A stretch of DNA of 64,000 nucleotides from Orbilia blumenaviensis (Eukaryota; Ascomycota; Orbiliomycetes; Orbiliales; Orbiliaceae). The stretch covers positions 186,001-250,000 of the forward strand of contig JAVHNS010000016.1 in NCBI GenBank assembly GCA_036872755.1. Direction: 5' to 3'. This document shows positions 54,530 through 64,000 of this stretch, in pieces. The notes under the pieces were generated by a model, which was not told the DNA's origin, did no database searches, and saw only the letters and a program-made list of their open reading frames with translations. How positions within the stretch are numbered: the stretch's first letter is position 1; each line of letters starts with the position of its first letter. Both the position numbers and the translations under genes were made by a program.

Positions 54530-57007
54530 ATGGCCCGTCCGCTCTTTATCCTAACATTCATTTTTAGCGTATGTTCGTTTGCTTTAGCATCTACGGAAAA
54601 AAACCCAGTTCCACAAGGCCTTGCACGTAATGGTCACCGTGCCGATAGTGACTGCCACGCTCGCCGCCCTATCGGGTATATCACGCCTTCCTATGGTGCG
54701 ATACCTGTTCCCATCACAGAACAAGGACAACCCGTCACAACATATATCCCTACGGCCATCGTCCGTCAGAACTGTAATAACGTTCTTGTCACTAAATATC
54801 TGACATCTACATATATCTGGTATTCGACATACATCCCTGGCTACCAGAACGGAAAGCCACAATTTATCTCTCGGGGCGACCAGGCCCTCACGCTCCCACC
54901 AAAGGAGCCTCCAAAATATAGCATTTGTACGACGACAGTAACCACGACCGGCACCGTACAGATAGGAAAGAAGACATACAATGTTGATCAGGTACCTGCG
55001 AAAATAGAATATACGAAGGAGGTCAGTCGGAGCTTCGGGACATGTAAAGCCCAAGACTACTTCGAGTGGTCCCAACAGAATACCGAACGCGCATCTAGAC
55101 TTGAGTTGAGAAAGATCATTGGTGGGGGGCGTATCAAATTGGGGCATGGCAGACTGAGAGGTCATCGCGGTGTGAAAGGATCCCATGAAAAACATGCTCC
55201 TCGCCGGCTTACCGTTGACTATGTTCGATGCCACGATGATGTTTGCAACAGAGAGGTTCAAGATTGGTCTGTGGGCTACAGATCGCAGGTCAAGAAGCGT
55301 GTAATTGCGGGTCAGTTCTCCGGCTGGTGTGATGGAGGGAGGAAGCCGTGTGAGCTTTGTGCAGATATTCGAGGGTATGGAAATGCCACTATTACGGTCA
55401 AAGTTGACACTCCTGGGCCTTGCACAATCTCTACTCGATTCACAACCCGAGAGACAGTAACTAGGACAATCACACGGACAAGGGCAGCAAGTAACACAGT
55501 TCATACTGCTGTTGTAGAAACACAAAAGACCAATTCTGGGGGTCAGGTTACCAGTCTCGAAAGCTCCTCTTCATCTACATTTGATGGTTCTAGAACCGCG
55601 AGCTCTCCTGAATCAACGTTGACCGCAGCTCCGGAATCGCAAACTCTCTCATCCAACACTGTTCACCCCTCCTCGTCACAGACATCTTTGGAAGACCTTT
55701 CAAGTAGTCATGGATCCGAAACAACAGTTGGACCAACTGAAGCACCATCGACTGGACCTGCTGCCTCCCAATTCCGGATTAGGATCCGACCAACTGCGCC
55801 TACCAAGCGCCTCCTTCGCCGCCAATCCACCCCCTGGTATGTGGGCGTTTTCGACAATACAATGGCCGTCGTAGAACTCCCCGAGGATATCGCCACTTTT
55901 TCGATTTCGAATCAGCAGCTAAAACTCCCAAACTCAAACTATGCATTCGCCGATCCTGACGATCTTGTTGCCCGTGGGCCAATCCTCGTTGCAGATACTT
56001 CAACTGGGCCTAGCACAGTTTTTTCTATAGAGTCTGGTACAAATCGTCTGCTATGGACTAACGGGGAGTTCCAAAGAACTACTGCAACTTACTGCATTGA
56101 CGATGATTATGACGTCAACGGCGTTTATGCCGGTGAGGTGGATGACCTATGTGATGAGGTTCAGTTGATTGCTGGTATGTTATTCTATCATTCGCTTCTC
56201 CCTTGATATTTGATCCTAGGAAAACAATACTAATTAATTCGCATAGAATTCACCGATGGGTCGGTTACACAGGGTAGCAGTACAGAAACCAACAGAGCCA
56301 TGTCGACATCCAGTGCAGGGATAGAAAGCAGTTTGACCTCAACAAACAGTACCACCAGTACGACAGAGTCAACATCAGATGCTACGTTAGAAGCAGTCAT
56401 GTCACATATACCATCAAGTTCGGTCAGTTCCTTTTCCGGCTTAGAGCCCACTGCTCCTGTCGCTGGGCCACCACCACCGCCCTCCTCGTCCTTAGATACC
56501 CTAAACGTCTCTGGCTCGCCTACTCCCCAATGTACGCCTACCTCGTCCTCTAAAAATCAGATCGAAAACCCGGGCTTCGAATCGAATGCTTTTATCCCGT
56601 GGGCTCCATCAACAAAGGGCGCAAGTCAAGAATTTTCAATCTCAACTGCCAATCCAAACAAAGGCGCCCACTCTGTTCTGATTGAAATCACCTCCCCGGG
56701 TAGTTCAGTCACGTTGACTCAAACTATAACAACCTGCCAAGGCCGTACTTACTCTGGCGCTGTCTGGCTTGACCTCGGCGTCACTGGTGTTTCATCAAGC
56801 TGTTCACTGTATATCCTGGTTAACGGCGCTGCGATAGTGGAACAGGCTGGCACCGCGGGAAGTTACTCTGAGATTCCATTTGAATTTACCGCAGCTGGCG
56901 ACACCACCAGTGTTGGTCTCCTTGCTAGTTGTACCGATGGTGTCACAAAGGGCACATTCCATATCGATGATGTCGAGTTGGTAGATAAATCGCCCACAAT
57001 CCGGTAG
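54530..57007 (+). CDS. Large secreted protein with C-terminal carbohydrate-binding-like domain
   Basis: Model join(54530..56174,56247..57007), 801 aa, one 72-nt intron (GTATGT...GCATAG). Signal peptide 1-20 (MARPLFILTFIFSVCSFALA). Residues ~30-330 have conserved-looking aromatic and Cys residues (NCNNVLVTKYLTSTYIWYST, KYSICTTTVTTTGTVQIG, GWCDGGRKPCELCADIRG), no known catalytic motif. Residues ~330-420 and ~560-650 are Ser/Thr-rich, probably O-glycosylated. Between them sits a compact segment (STPWYVGVFDNTMAVVELP ... YCIDDDYDVNGVYAGEV) resembling fungal secreted protein repeats. The last ~150 residues (NQIENPGFESNAFIPWAPS ... GTFHIDDVEL) match CBM4_9/CenC-like jelly-roll modules: N-terminal NPGFE and terminal IDDVEL are the signatures. 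Probably a cell-wall or substrate-binding protein. Confidence 0.82.
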
Positions 57008-58132
57008 CTAGCAGTGAGCGGCGAACGGGCAGGCGGAGCTCATTCGGACGGCAAAGGGCATGGGGACACTGATATAGAGGGGATTGCTAAAGATGGCGAT
57101 AATAACAGGGAGAAACATGAGAAGGAAGAGGGAGAGGGGAAGGATGAAGAGAGTGGAAAGGAGGAAGGGAAAAGTGAAGGAGAGGAAGGAGGGGAGGAAG
57201 GAGAAGAGCATAAACACGCTATATTAGTGGAAATATGGCATATGGTCCAGATGTTTGGCGATGTTGTCGAGAGAGTATTCATTCTTATCCTCGGAGATCT
57301 CTAATTATTCTATATTATACACCACCAACAAGGTTAAAGGGATGTGGAGAAACCCTAGTTGGATCTGCTGTTTTAGATGTAAGCCCCTCATCTCTATATA
57401 TAGACATAGTCTCGGTCCCAGATGCTGTTTATAGACAGACGTTCGTGTATCTAAATTTAGTGAGCCAAAAGGCTGACCCGTCTTGGGTGCCATACTATTA
57501 CATCGTTTCCTTTGTTATAATTTTCTTATAGACTACAGTTAAATAAATAATACCGATATACCTTTGATCTCGTTCTTCATATCCGGAGTATAGCGTACCA
57601 TGCAATTAGCTTAAAGGAATGCAGTATCCTTTGAGGAGAAGCTGGCCGGGCCCATGTATATATCGGCAGCTGATTTCCCCTGCTTTCCTTTATCTCCTCT
57701 TTCTTTCTCTTTGCCCCTTCTAATATTCAAGAATAAATGGCACGTTATAGATAAAAACGCAGAGGTAAAAAACAAGGGTACAGAATATCAATATATCCAT
57801 AAAACTATCCATTGGAAGAGTGAGGTGCCGAGTTTGTGGAGAGTAGCATTAATCCATTCCCTGACATACCTAACATAAAAGCATAGCTATACATTATATA
57901 CTTGAGAGTTGTGGTAAGACGTTACAACAAATGAAAAAGATAACGGGGAAAACAGGGAAAACGACATAAATATACATAGGTAACGGTAGGTATCAGGCCG
58001 CATTCGCTGAATCAATCCAAAGACTTCCAAAACTAAGTATCCCTATACGCATATATCCCCTTGCACAAAAACCGAATTGATTAGAACAAAAGCAAGGACG
58101 TCTTCAGAAGACAGGTAGTACTAAATCCTGCT
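57008..58132. other. Convergent intergenic with purine-rich tract
   Basis: Starts with the purine tract below, then AT-rich sequence. A frame at 57014-57304 stays open only because of the purine tract. No gene supported. Confidence 0.5.
57107..57209 (+). repeat. Homopurine (GA-rich) tract
   Basis: About 100 nt that is nearly pure A/G on the plus strand, made of GAGGAAGG and GAAGAGGG-type words, starting 100 nt after the stop of the 801-aa secreted protein. Could form unusual DNA structure; no motif evidence for function. Confidence 0.8.
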
Positions 58133-60535
58133 TTACACGACCTGGCTACCGCTAATAACCCGGCCTCTAATTGCGTTATTACCTGCAAACATGTGTCCAA
58201 AGTCGGCGCCAGAGTTGCTCACAACTCTTGTCTTGCCTTCTTTCTCACGTTCCCTCTCCTTCTCTCGCTCATCGCGCAATTCCCTCAAGCTCTTTCTTCT
58301 AGCTTTATCCATCTTCTTGACTCTAGACCTGTCTTCTCCGGAACTATACCCACCACCCTGTTGGCTTCTCGCAAGTTGTGCCTGGATCTGCTGCTGCTTC
58401 TTTTCCCAGCTAGTGCTTCTACCCGGAGAGTTTTGCGAAAGAGTGTCATACTTCTTTTTCTTAGCTGCAACGGTCGAAGAACTGCCTTGCTTGGTGGGTG
58501 ATGATGGTACAGAGCTGGTCGGGGTAATCATTCCAGTCCCATTTCCCTGAGGACTTCCCTTGTTGTATGAGCTGGGTCCGAAATTATCGGCCATCCTTGT
58601 ACCATTCACATTACCCTTAGTAGGGCTCATTTGTGGCGGAGTCAGACTGGTCTGTGGTGGGGGACGGGCATAGCTTCCAAGAACAACGTTCACAGACTTT
58701 GTGGGTGAATGGGATGGAGAGCCACCAGTGTTAGTCCTGGCGTACGGGATGCGACCGACAGAATTCCTATGCTGATGGTTGGGGCTGCCCTTGGTTGGAG
58801 AGCCGGGTGCAGAGCGATTATTTGGGAAGGACAATGGACGAGGGGCAAGATCTGTAGCAAAAGTACCGAGTGTGCCTAAGGAACCCAGAGTTGGGACAAC
58901 ACCAGGAGGAGTGGACATATGGTTGGGGTTGAAACCAAAGCTGTTGCGATTAGAATGGGATTGCGGCATACTAGAAACGACGGAAGGAGCCGTGGCGGTT
59001 GAGATACTGCCAGCATAAGAGGAAATTTGGGGGGGCTGTTCCAGTTGTCCTGTGGTATGGGAGGGTGCACGGCCGAAAGTGTTACGGGAGACACGGGGGT
59101 CGCCGCCAAAGGTTGAAGTGCTTTGTCCATCATTGTCGCTTTGAGAAACGGCGCTGTAAACTCCATTACCGTTACCGAAACTAGGGAAGGCATTACCAAG
59201 ATTTGACTGGAGGTTCGAGGCCGTCCACCATTCAGCTGGTCTTTGTTTATATGTTTGGCGTGGTGGGCATGGCGGTCCGTTTGGAGCGTTATCGTTATCA
59301 GAGTAGTAGCCCATGCTCTTATTCTTGCGGTGACCCGGCGAATTTGGAGCCGACCTGGACTGGTCCTTCGATCTCCGTCGAGAGTCTCCATATTCTCCGA
59401 ACTTGTGTGGTGGTGGTAAGAGGGGCGCATCACTAGTAATGTTTGGAGCACCAGAAAGATCCAGAGCGCTCTTGGTATAAGAATCGGAGTCTTTTGTAAA
59501 CTCCCAGTTTAGAGAGCCGTTTTTAGTGCGGACCTCCAAGAACGGGACTGCACGTTTTGGTGAAACATCGCGGGAAGCTGTTTTCTCGAAGGATTCTTCG
59601 GACGCCATAGACGACTTCGAAAAACGCTTGCTAGATGGCCGTGTCGTCAAAGATGTGTAGGCAGAATCATCGAGCGGGTTCATATCTGGAGGGAGACGGG
59701 AGATACGACGGAAAGTGATAGCGATGAATAGTCCTAACATGACAGTGATAACCATCAAGCCGCTAGTGATACGATTAGCCGACGCCTACGAAAACATTAT
59801 GACGGAGTTACTTACCCTCCAGCACATGCTGTAATGAAGGAAATAAAAACCATTAGCTGGTTGAATTCAGCGCTATCTTTGTTAAAGACGCTGACCCAGT
59901 TATTCGGATTATCTGGGGTAGCAATCATCTGGGCTCGCTGTTGCCAGGTCCACAGTGAGATGAAGACGTAGAATGGGATAAGACAGCAATCAGATCCAAC
60001 CGCGAAAAGCGCATAACCGGCGGATGACAGTGGAGGGCGTTCCTTCGGGTCTCTTGCATTATGGTAGATAGAATAGACGATATGCAGAATGGCCACACCG
60101 GGCTAAAAAACGGATTAGCATCTTACGTTCCAACGTGTGAGCCAGGGGACTTACTGGAATCCTCATAATCCATCCATTGATTGTATCCATCCCTCTCAGG
60201 GTTATCAGAAGCACCACCAACCCGATAGCAGCTACCAATTGCAACAACCTTGCAACCAACATGAGCCATCTGGAGGCCTTCAACGCGACAATTGTCCTTC
60301 TAGCCATTTGGATATGTGCTTGTCTTTTGAGGTGTTTTTCCATAGACATGCCAGCTGGAACATGATATCTCCCCGCAGGCACAGACTCGATGAATTGACC
60401 ACTAAGTGGCTTCTTCCTTGGTGGTGGGTTTTGGGCGGCTTCCTGAACCGCCTTCGGATTGAAATCTGCTGAGAAGCCTGGTACGTGTTTTGGCGGGCTG
60501 TAAAACGAGTTCCGAGGCGTAGGATCGGACCCCAT
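58133..60535 (-). CDS. MARVEL-like four-helix membrane protein with long cytosolic tail
   Basis: Model complement(join(58133..59762,59816..60102,60155..60535)), 765 aa, introns of 52 and 53 nt, phase 0 and 2. The N-terminus is polar (1-85). Four hydrophobic helices follow: SRWLMLVARLLQLVAAIGLVVLLITLRG (about 88-115), a second around PPGVAILHIVYSIYH, a third AGYALFAVGSDCCLIPFYVFISLWTW, and a fourth LMVFISFITACAGG joined by the intron to GLMVITVMLGLFIAITFRR. The layout fits a MARVEL-type membrane protein of the plasma membrane or secretory vesicles. The tail of more than 500 residues is Ser/Pro/Asn-rich with many SP and SPTK sites and ends in a basic, charged helix (RRKSLRELRDEREKERERE). Role unknown; tail looks like a phospho-regulated scaffold. 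Confidence 0.8.
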
Positions 60536-61539
60536 TGTGGCAAGATTATATATACTGCCACAGCAGCCGAACTACAATTCAATGTATCGACCGCGCGTTT
60601 TTTGATAATGAATATTTTAGCAAATATGCCCGGATGCAGTGCTGAAGTCTCAAAGCAACGGTGCAATGAATGATAATATGTAAAACAAGAAGGGCAGCTG
60701 GTAGTCGATGTCAAGTTAGCGTATAATCCCCACGCACCGAATGTTCGGATGTCATGTATAGAATATGTATGTAAGTATGTATGTACTAACCTCTCGGAAC
60801 GGTCTGCGCAGGACAGATGCATACAGACAGACAACATGGGACTGCCTGCCGGCCGGTCTATGTATATTGCCGTTAGCGCATTGTTTACTGTCGTCGGCGT
60901 TCCTGTCGGCCGCCTGCATTGCGACGACTGTTGTTTTGGGGGCGTCGGCGTTGGCAGAGGAACAACCGCTCGGCATCCGCTTTTGGCTGCATATGTAACC
61001 ACGCTGTGTTGCGCCTCACAACACCATCTTGTCGATCTGGGCTGGGCGCTAGCAAAGGATCCCGGCTCTCTGGCTGACCGCGAGCATGCTCTGCTGCAGG
61101 ATGGTGATTTGGTCTGGCGACTGTCCGTGGATATAAGCCTCATTCTGACCCCATTCATAGCAATAACTGGCCTCTGTTCCTGCAGTTGTTTCAGTTTAAT
61201 CTCGCTTTTCTATAGCAACTTCACAACTTTGGTGACGGAGTTAACCACTAGCTTCGTTATCCGATTAAGCGTCATTTAATTCTTCTAAACTCAGCTTCCC
61301 CTGCAGCATTTTTAATGCTGTTTTGAAATCTCAACAAGCCTATACTATACCTCACTCGAAATAGTGACCTCATAGTTCGAGCTAGGCCAAAATCGCCAGA
61401 TCTCTTGTGCCATTGTTATTGTTTTGGAAGAAAAACAAAGATAGGTAGCTTGTCGCCTGAAACCACGCGAGTACCCGAATTCTGGAAATCGTCCGATTTT
61501 TGTGTTACGTGAGCAATCAACACACAAAATCCAACAAAA
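60536..61539. other. Divergent intergenic
   Basis: 1 kb promoter region shared by the MARVEL-like gene (minus) and archaemetzincin gene (plus). Contains a short tgtatgtaagtatgtatg run near 60765-60785. Long frames are open on both strands (60280-61158 minus, 60749-61279 plus) but overlap each other and the MARVEL gene and have no motif. Confidence 0.5.
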
Positions 61540-62955
61540 ATGCCTCCCAGAGCATGCGGTCACACAAAACTTCACTTAGCAGTTTCTCCACATGCCACAG
61601 ACGTTGGCTACACACAGCCGACCCCTACAGTTCTATCTAAAGCTACCACAACCGCCCGCAAAATCACTACCCCTCTACCTCCACCGACAACCTTTCCAGC
61701 ACCCCTTGTTCTGCCCAATGATGACCTCTCTCTTGATCCAAAATACCCATCACAATCCCTCCTTAGCTGGAAACGCCTAAAGGAACGAAATCCAATTACC
61801 CCAATTCGCAACAAAATATACCATTTAACCCTCCCTGTCCGCTCAACAGAGGCCACGGACCTCCAATCCTGGACTATCCCCGTTGATCCAGAAACAAAGT
61901 CCCAAATCCGGGGACCACCAAGCCCTCTATGGGAAGATGTAACAGACTACCTCTCAACATTTTTCCACCCACTGGAGCTCGTGGAATATCCATCAATAAC
62001 CACAGTTTCAAAATGGTCTCCAGGGTCACAATATCTAGCATTATCAACTTCTTCCTCACGTAGTGCTATTCAACTCCGTACCCGTCCTTCACCGGATGGT
62101 CCTGAAACGTCGTGTTACACTCACCAACTATGTTTGCTCGACATTCTTGATTTTGCAATCGAAATTTTACCGGAGGATGCATATACATTAATAATATTTA
62201 CGCGCCACGATTTATACGAAACAGAGGAAGATGATTTTTGCATCGGCCGGGCGTTCGGTGGGAGTAGAGTATGTGTTGTAAGCTCAGCAAGATATCATCC
62301 CTTCTCAGAACAGTTGGCCGGAGTAGGTAGCGACGAATTCGGCGGTAAAGGGCATGATTGGCCTGGTAGCCACTGTGCAAAATTCGTTCAAGAGATGTGC
62401 CAAGAATCAGACCAACCATCCCGGAAGAAGAAAAAACGCAAAATCGCAGCGGAGTTAGAAGAGGGGACAACGGACGATATCCTAGCTAGGACCCCAATGC
62501 ATAGGGCGATGGCAGCTCATATATCAGAAAATTCCAGCGCAGTTAAACATCGCGAGTATGAGAGAAGTATTTGGTTGTCTCGAATATGTAAAACGGCGTC
62601 TCATGAGATCCTGCACTGTTTTGGAATCGACCATTGCACTTACTATGCCTGTATGATGCAGGGGACGACGAGTATTTTGGAAGACACGCGGCAGCCATTT
62701 TATTTATGCCCAGTTGATCAAGCTAAAATAAAGGAGGCAATGGTGGGCAAAGACGAAAACATCGCAAAGCTATCCAAAGAGCAGTGGGAGCTGGATTGGT
62801 GTAGGAGAATGAACACCTACTGTGGTAGCATCGTTTCTAGGGATATATCTTTGGGATGGAGGCCGATAATCGCCTGGTTAGAAGGAAGAATTGAGGAACT
62901 TGAAGCTATACAGGGGGCAGAGGGGACGAAAGATGACCCTATTGAAATTGATTAA
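61540..62955 (+). CDS. Archaemetzincin-type zinc metalloprotease
   Basis: Intronless, 471 aa. The zinc site HEILHCFGIDHC (residues ~359-370) with downstream YYACMMQG gives the archaemetzincin pattern HExxHxxGxxHCxxxxCxM: three His ligands, the catalytic Glu, and the extra Cys of the family, then CPVDQAKI with a further Cys. Upstream, DAYTLIIFTRHDLYETEEDDFCIGRAFGGSRVCVVSSARYHP is the conserved strand region of this family. A basic insertion (SRKKKKRKIAAELE, about 295-310) looks like a nuclear localisation signal. No signal peptide. Predicted intracellular peptidase; substrates are unknown for fungal members. The N-terminal 80 residues are Thr/Pro-rich. Confidence 0.92.
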   Translation: MPPRACGHTKLHLAVSPHATDVGYTQPTPTVLSKATTTARKITTPLPPPTTFPAPLVLPNDDLSLDPKYPSQSLLSWKRLKERNPITPIRNKIYHLTLPVRSTEATDLQSWTIPVDPETKSQIRGPPSPLWEDVTDYLSTFFHPLELVEYPSITTVSKWSPGSQYLALSTSSSRSAIQLRTRPSPDGPETSCYTHQLCLLDILDFAIEILPEDAYTLIIFTRHDLYETEEDDFCIGRAFGGSRVCVVSSARYHPFSEQLAGVGSDEFGGKGHDWPGSHCAKFVQEMCQESDQPSRKKKKRKIAAELEEGTTDDILARTPMHRAMAAHISENSSAVKHREYERSIWLSRICKTASHEILHCFGIDHCTYYACMMQGTTSILEDTRQPFYLCPVDQAKIKEAMVGKDENIAKLSKEQWELDWCRRMNTYCGSIVSRDISLGWRPIIAWLEGRIEELEAIQGAEGTKDDPIEID

Positions 62956-63877
62956 AAAGCTCTAGGCTATATCTAAAGAATAAACTGACGATGGGTAATG
63001 TTGAAATGTACTTGTCCTATTTCGCTGCCGATGTTAGTGGCATCTGGCTTCAGGTATGACAACCGAGCGTTTAAAGTTTCGGATAGCCCCATGGGCACCA
63101 TGCCGTAGGATTCTACCACGAAACACAAAAAAACCTCTCAACCCACAGTTTCAGGAACAAGAATCTAGAAAACATTGTTTTGCGCATTAGGTATAAGCTC
63201 ACAAGCTACTTCCTTGGCATGAGCAGGTTATTAGAAATACAGGAGTAACCTCTAAATAGCCTGGGAACTACTCAAGATCTACTAGTAATTTGTTTGTATT
63301 AGACGGTTTGGCAAAGTGCAAGGCTGTTTACTGTGTAAGTGATGTTCCCACTTCTAATACTGAGATCTAAAGTTTACCTTAAGCTTACTCTTTGACTCAT
63401 GAGTCTAGTAAATTCTATTTCTACCTTTATTACGTCAGCTTCCATACTGTTTCTCGCGAATCTAATCGCATAAACCTTCGAGATACTTCGCACTTCGGAT
63501 GTCTAACTCCCATAAAAAAAAACCACATTTTCACCCCCCCGAAAATAGCACTGGATTGACGAACTGGTGAATCACCACCGAATTCTAGACACCTATAGAC
63601 CCTATCCATCCTCCGAAAATGTTTGTAAGCAGTATCCACTCCCCATAAGCCGGATTCGTCACCTCGGAGACTTCTTCGGAAATTAAGATCCAAGGCCAGA
63701 GAGCCCATATACACCAAAACCCCATCTACAAGCCTATCGACATATACCTATAAATACAGCCCTTCGTAATGTATACATGGATAAACAACATCAAATACCT
63801 CAGAATCGCCCCGAAAACCATCCGTACATAACCCAAAATACATTTAAATACCCCCCAAAACCTACCCACCTGCTTCG
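62956..63877. other. Intergenic
   Basis: 3' flank of the archaemetzincin gene and promoter side of the FAD oxidoreductase gene. The minus frame at 63430-63717 has no motif. TATA-like ctataaatac lies near 63749-63758, about 125 nt before the ATG at 63878. Confidence 0.5.
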
Positions 63878-64000
63878 ATGGCTTCTAAATCTCTTTTCGA
63901 TGCTATAATTATCGGCGGCGGTCCCGGCGGTCTCAGCGCCGCACTTGGGCTCTGTCGCCAGTCTCGTACTTGTCTGGTTATAAGCCATAAGGTTTTCCGT
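63878..64000 (+). CDS. FAD-dependent oxidoreductase (thioredoxin-reductase-like), N-terminus only
   Basis: The first 41 codons are in the window; the gene runs off the right edge. MASKSLFDAIIIGGGPGGLSAALGLCRQSRTCLVI is the ADP-binding GxGxxG fold at the start of class II pyridine nucleotide-disulfide oxidoreductases, including the fungal dithiol oxidases (GliT/HlyI-like) found in secondary-metabolite clusters. The redox CxxC and the rest are outside, so subtype is open. A Rossmann-fold start this close to the Met is typical of thioredoxin-reductase-like proteins. Confidence 0.75.
   Translation, partial: MASKSLFDAIIIGGGPGGLSAALGLCRQSRTCLVISHKVFR

Noticed and set aside
54584..55525. 313-codon minus frame inside the 801-aa secreted protein gene
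   Set aside because: Antisense shadow; the plus frame has a signal peptide, splice sites and a domain match.
57014..57304. Acidic 96-codon frame after the 801-aa protein gene
   Set aside because: Kept open by the purine tract; no start context or splice link was found.
60280..61279. Long frames on both strands between the MARVEL-like and archaemetzincin genes
   Set aside because: They overlap each other and a well supported gene and have no domain content.

Overview
The window is nuclear DNA from a filamentous ascomycete (Pezizomycotina). The evidence is a gene set typical of that group: het-C, an NmrA-like protein, a CBM1 cellulose-binding module, a sedolisin, an aspergillopepsin-type protease and fungal sugar transporters. 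Genes are interrupted by short introns (mostly 40-145 nt) with GTAAGT/GTATGT-type donors and CTAAC-like branch sites. Genes lie on both strands with independent promoters; there are no operons, CRISPR arrays, rRNA genes or convincing tRNAs. I cannot fix the order or species from the sequence alone.

Left part (1-10.3 kb): a truncated fucose-lectin-like beta-propeller gene (minus) runs off the left edge. It is followed by a complete het-C orthologue (minus, three exons, 799 aa) whose 3' end is a 36-39 bp tandem repeat encoding an RRR/acidic repeat. Next come an NmrA-like NAD(P)-binding protein (plus), an F-box protein (plus) and a five-exon secreted rhamnogalacturonan-acetylesterase-like SGNH hydrolase with an N-terminal CBM1 (minus).

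Middle part (10.3-31 kb): gene-poor and AT-rich, with long stretches showing no supportable gene. Islands are a secreted lysozyme-like (SLT-type) protein, a rhodopsin-like seven-helix membrane protein next to a possible NACHT/NLR relic, an MFS transporter with a long N-terminal extension, a sedolisin (S53) protease, a ~230 bp fold-back element, and a seven-exon MFS sugar transporter.

Right part (32.8-64 kb): denser. A 1060-aa E2 ubiquitin-conjugating enzyme of the BIRC6/UBE2O type, a small unrecognised protein, a secreted aspartic protease, a 1761-aa membrane-anchored coiled-coil protein with an in-frame 57-nt intron, two secreted proteins of unknown function (one with two possible C-termini), an 801-aa secreted protein with a C-terminal CBM-like domain, a four-helix MARVEL-like membrane protein, an archaemetzincin metalloprotease, and the first 41 codons of an FAD-dependent oxidoreductase at the right edge.

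Taken together, the secreted hydrolases (CBM1 pectin esterase, lysozyme-like protein, two acid proteases) and two sugar transporters fit a saprotrophic or plant-associated life style. They are scattered genes, not a demonstrable cluster. Intron borders were placed by hand from splice consensus plus reading-frame continuity.
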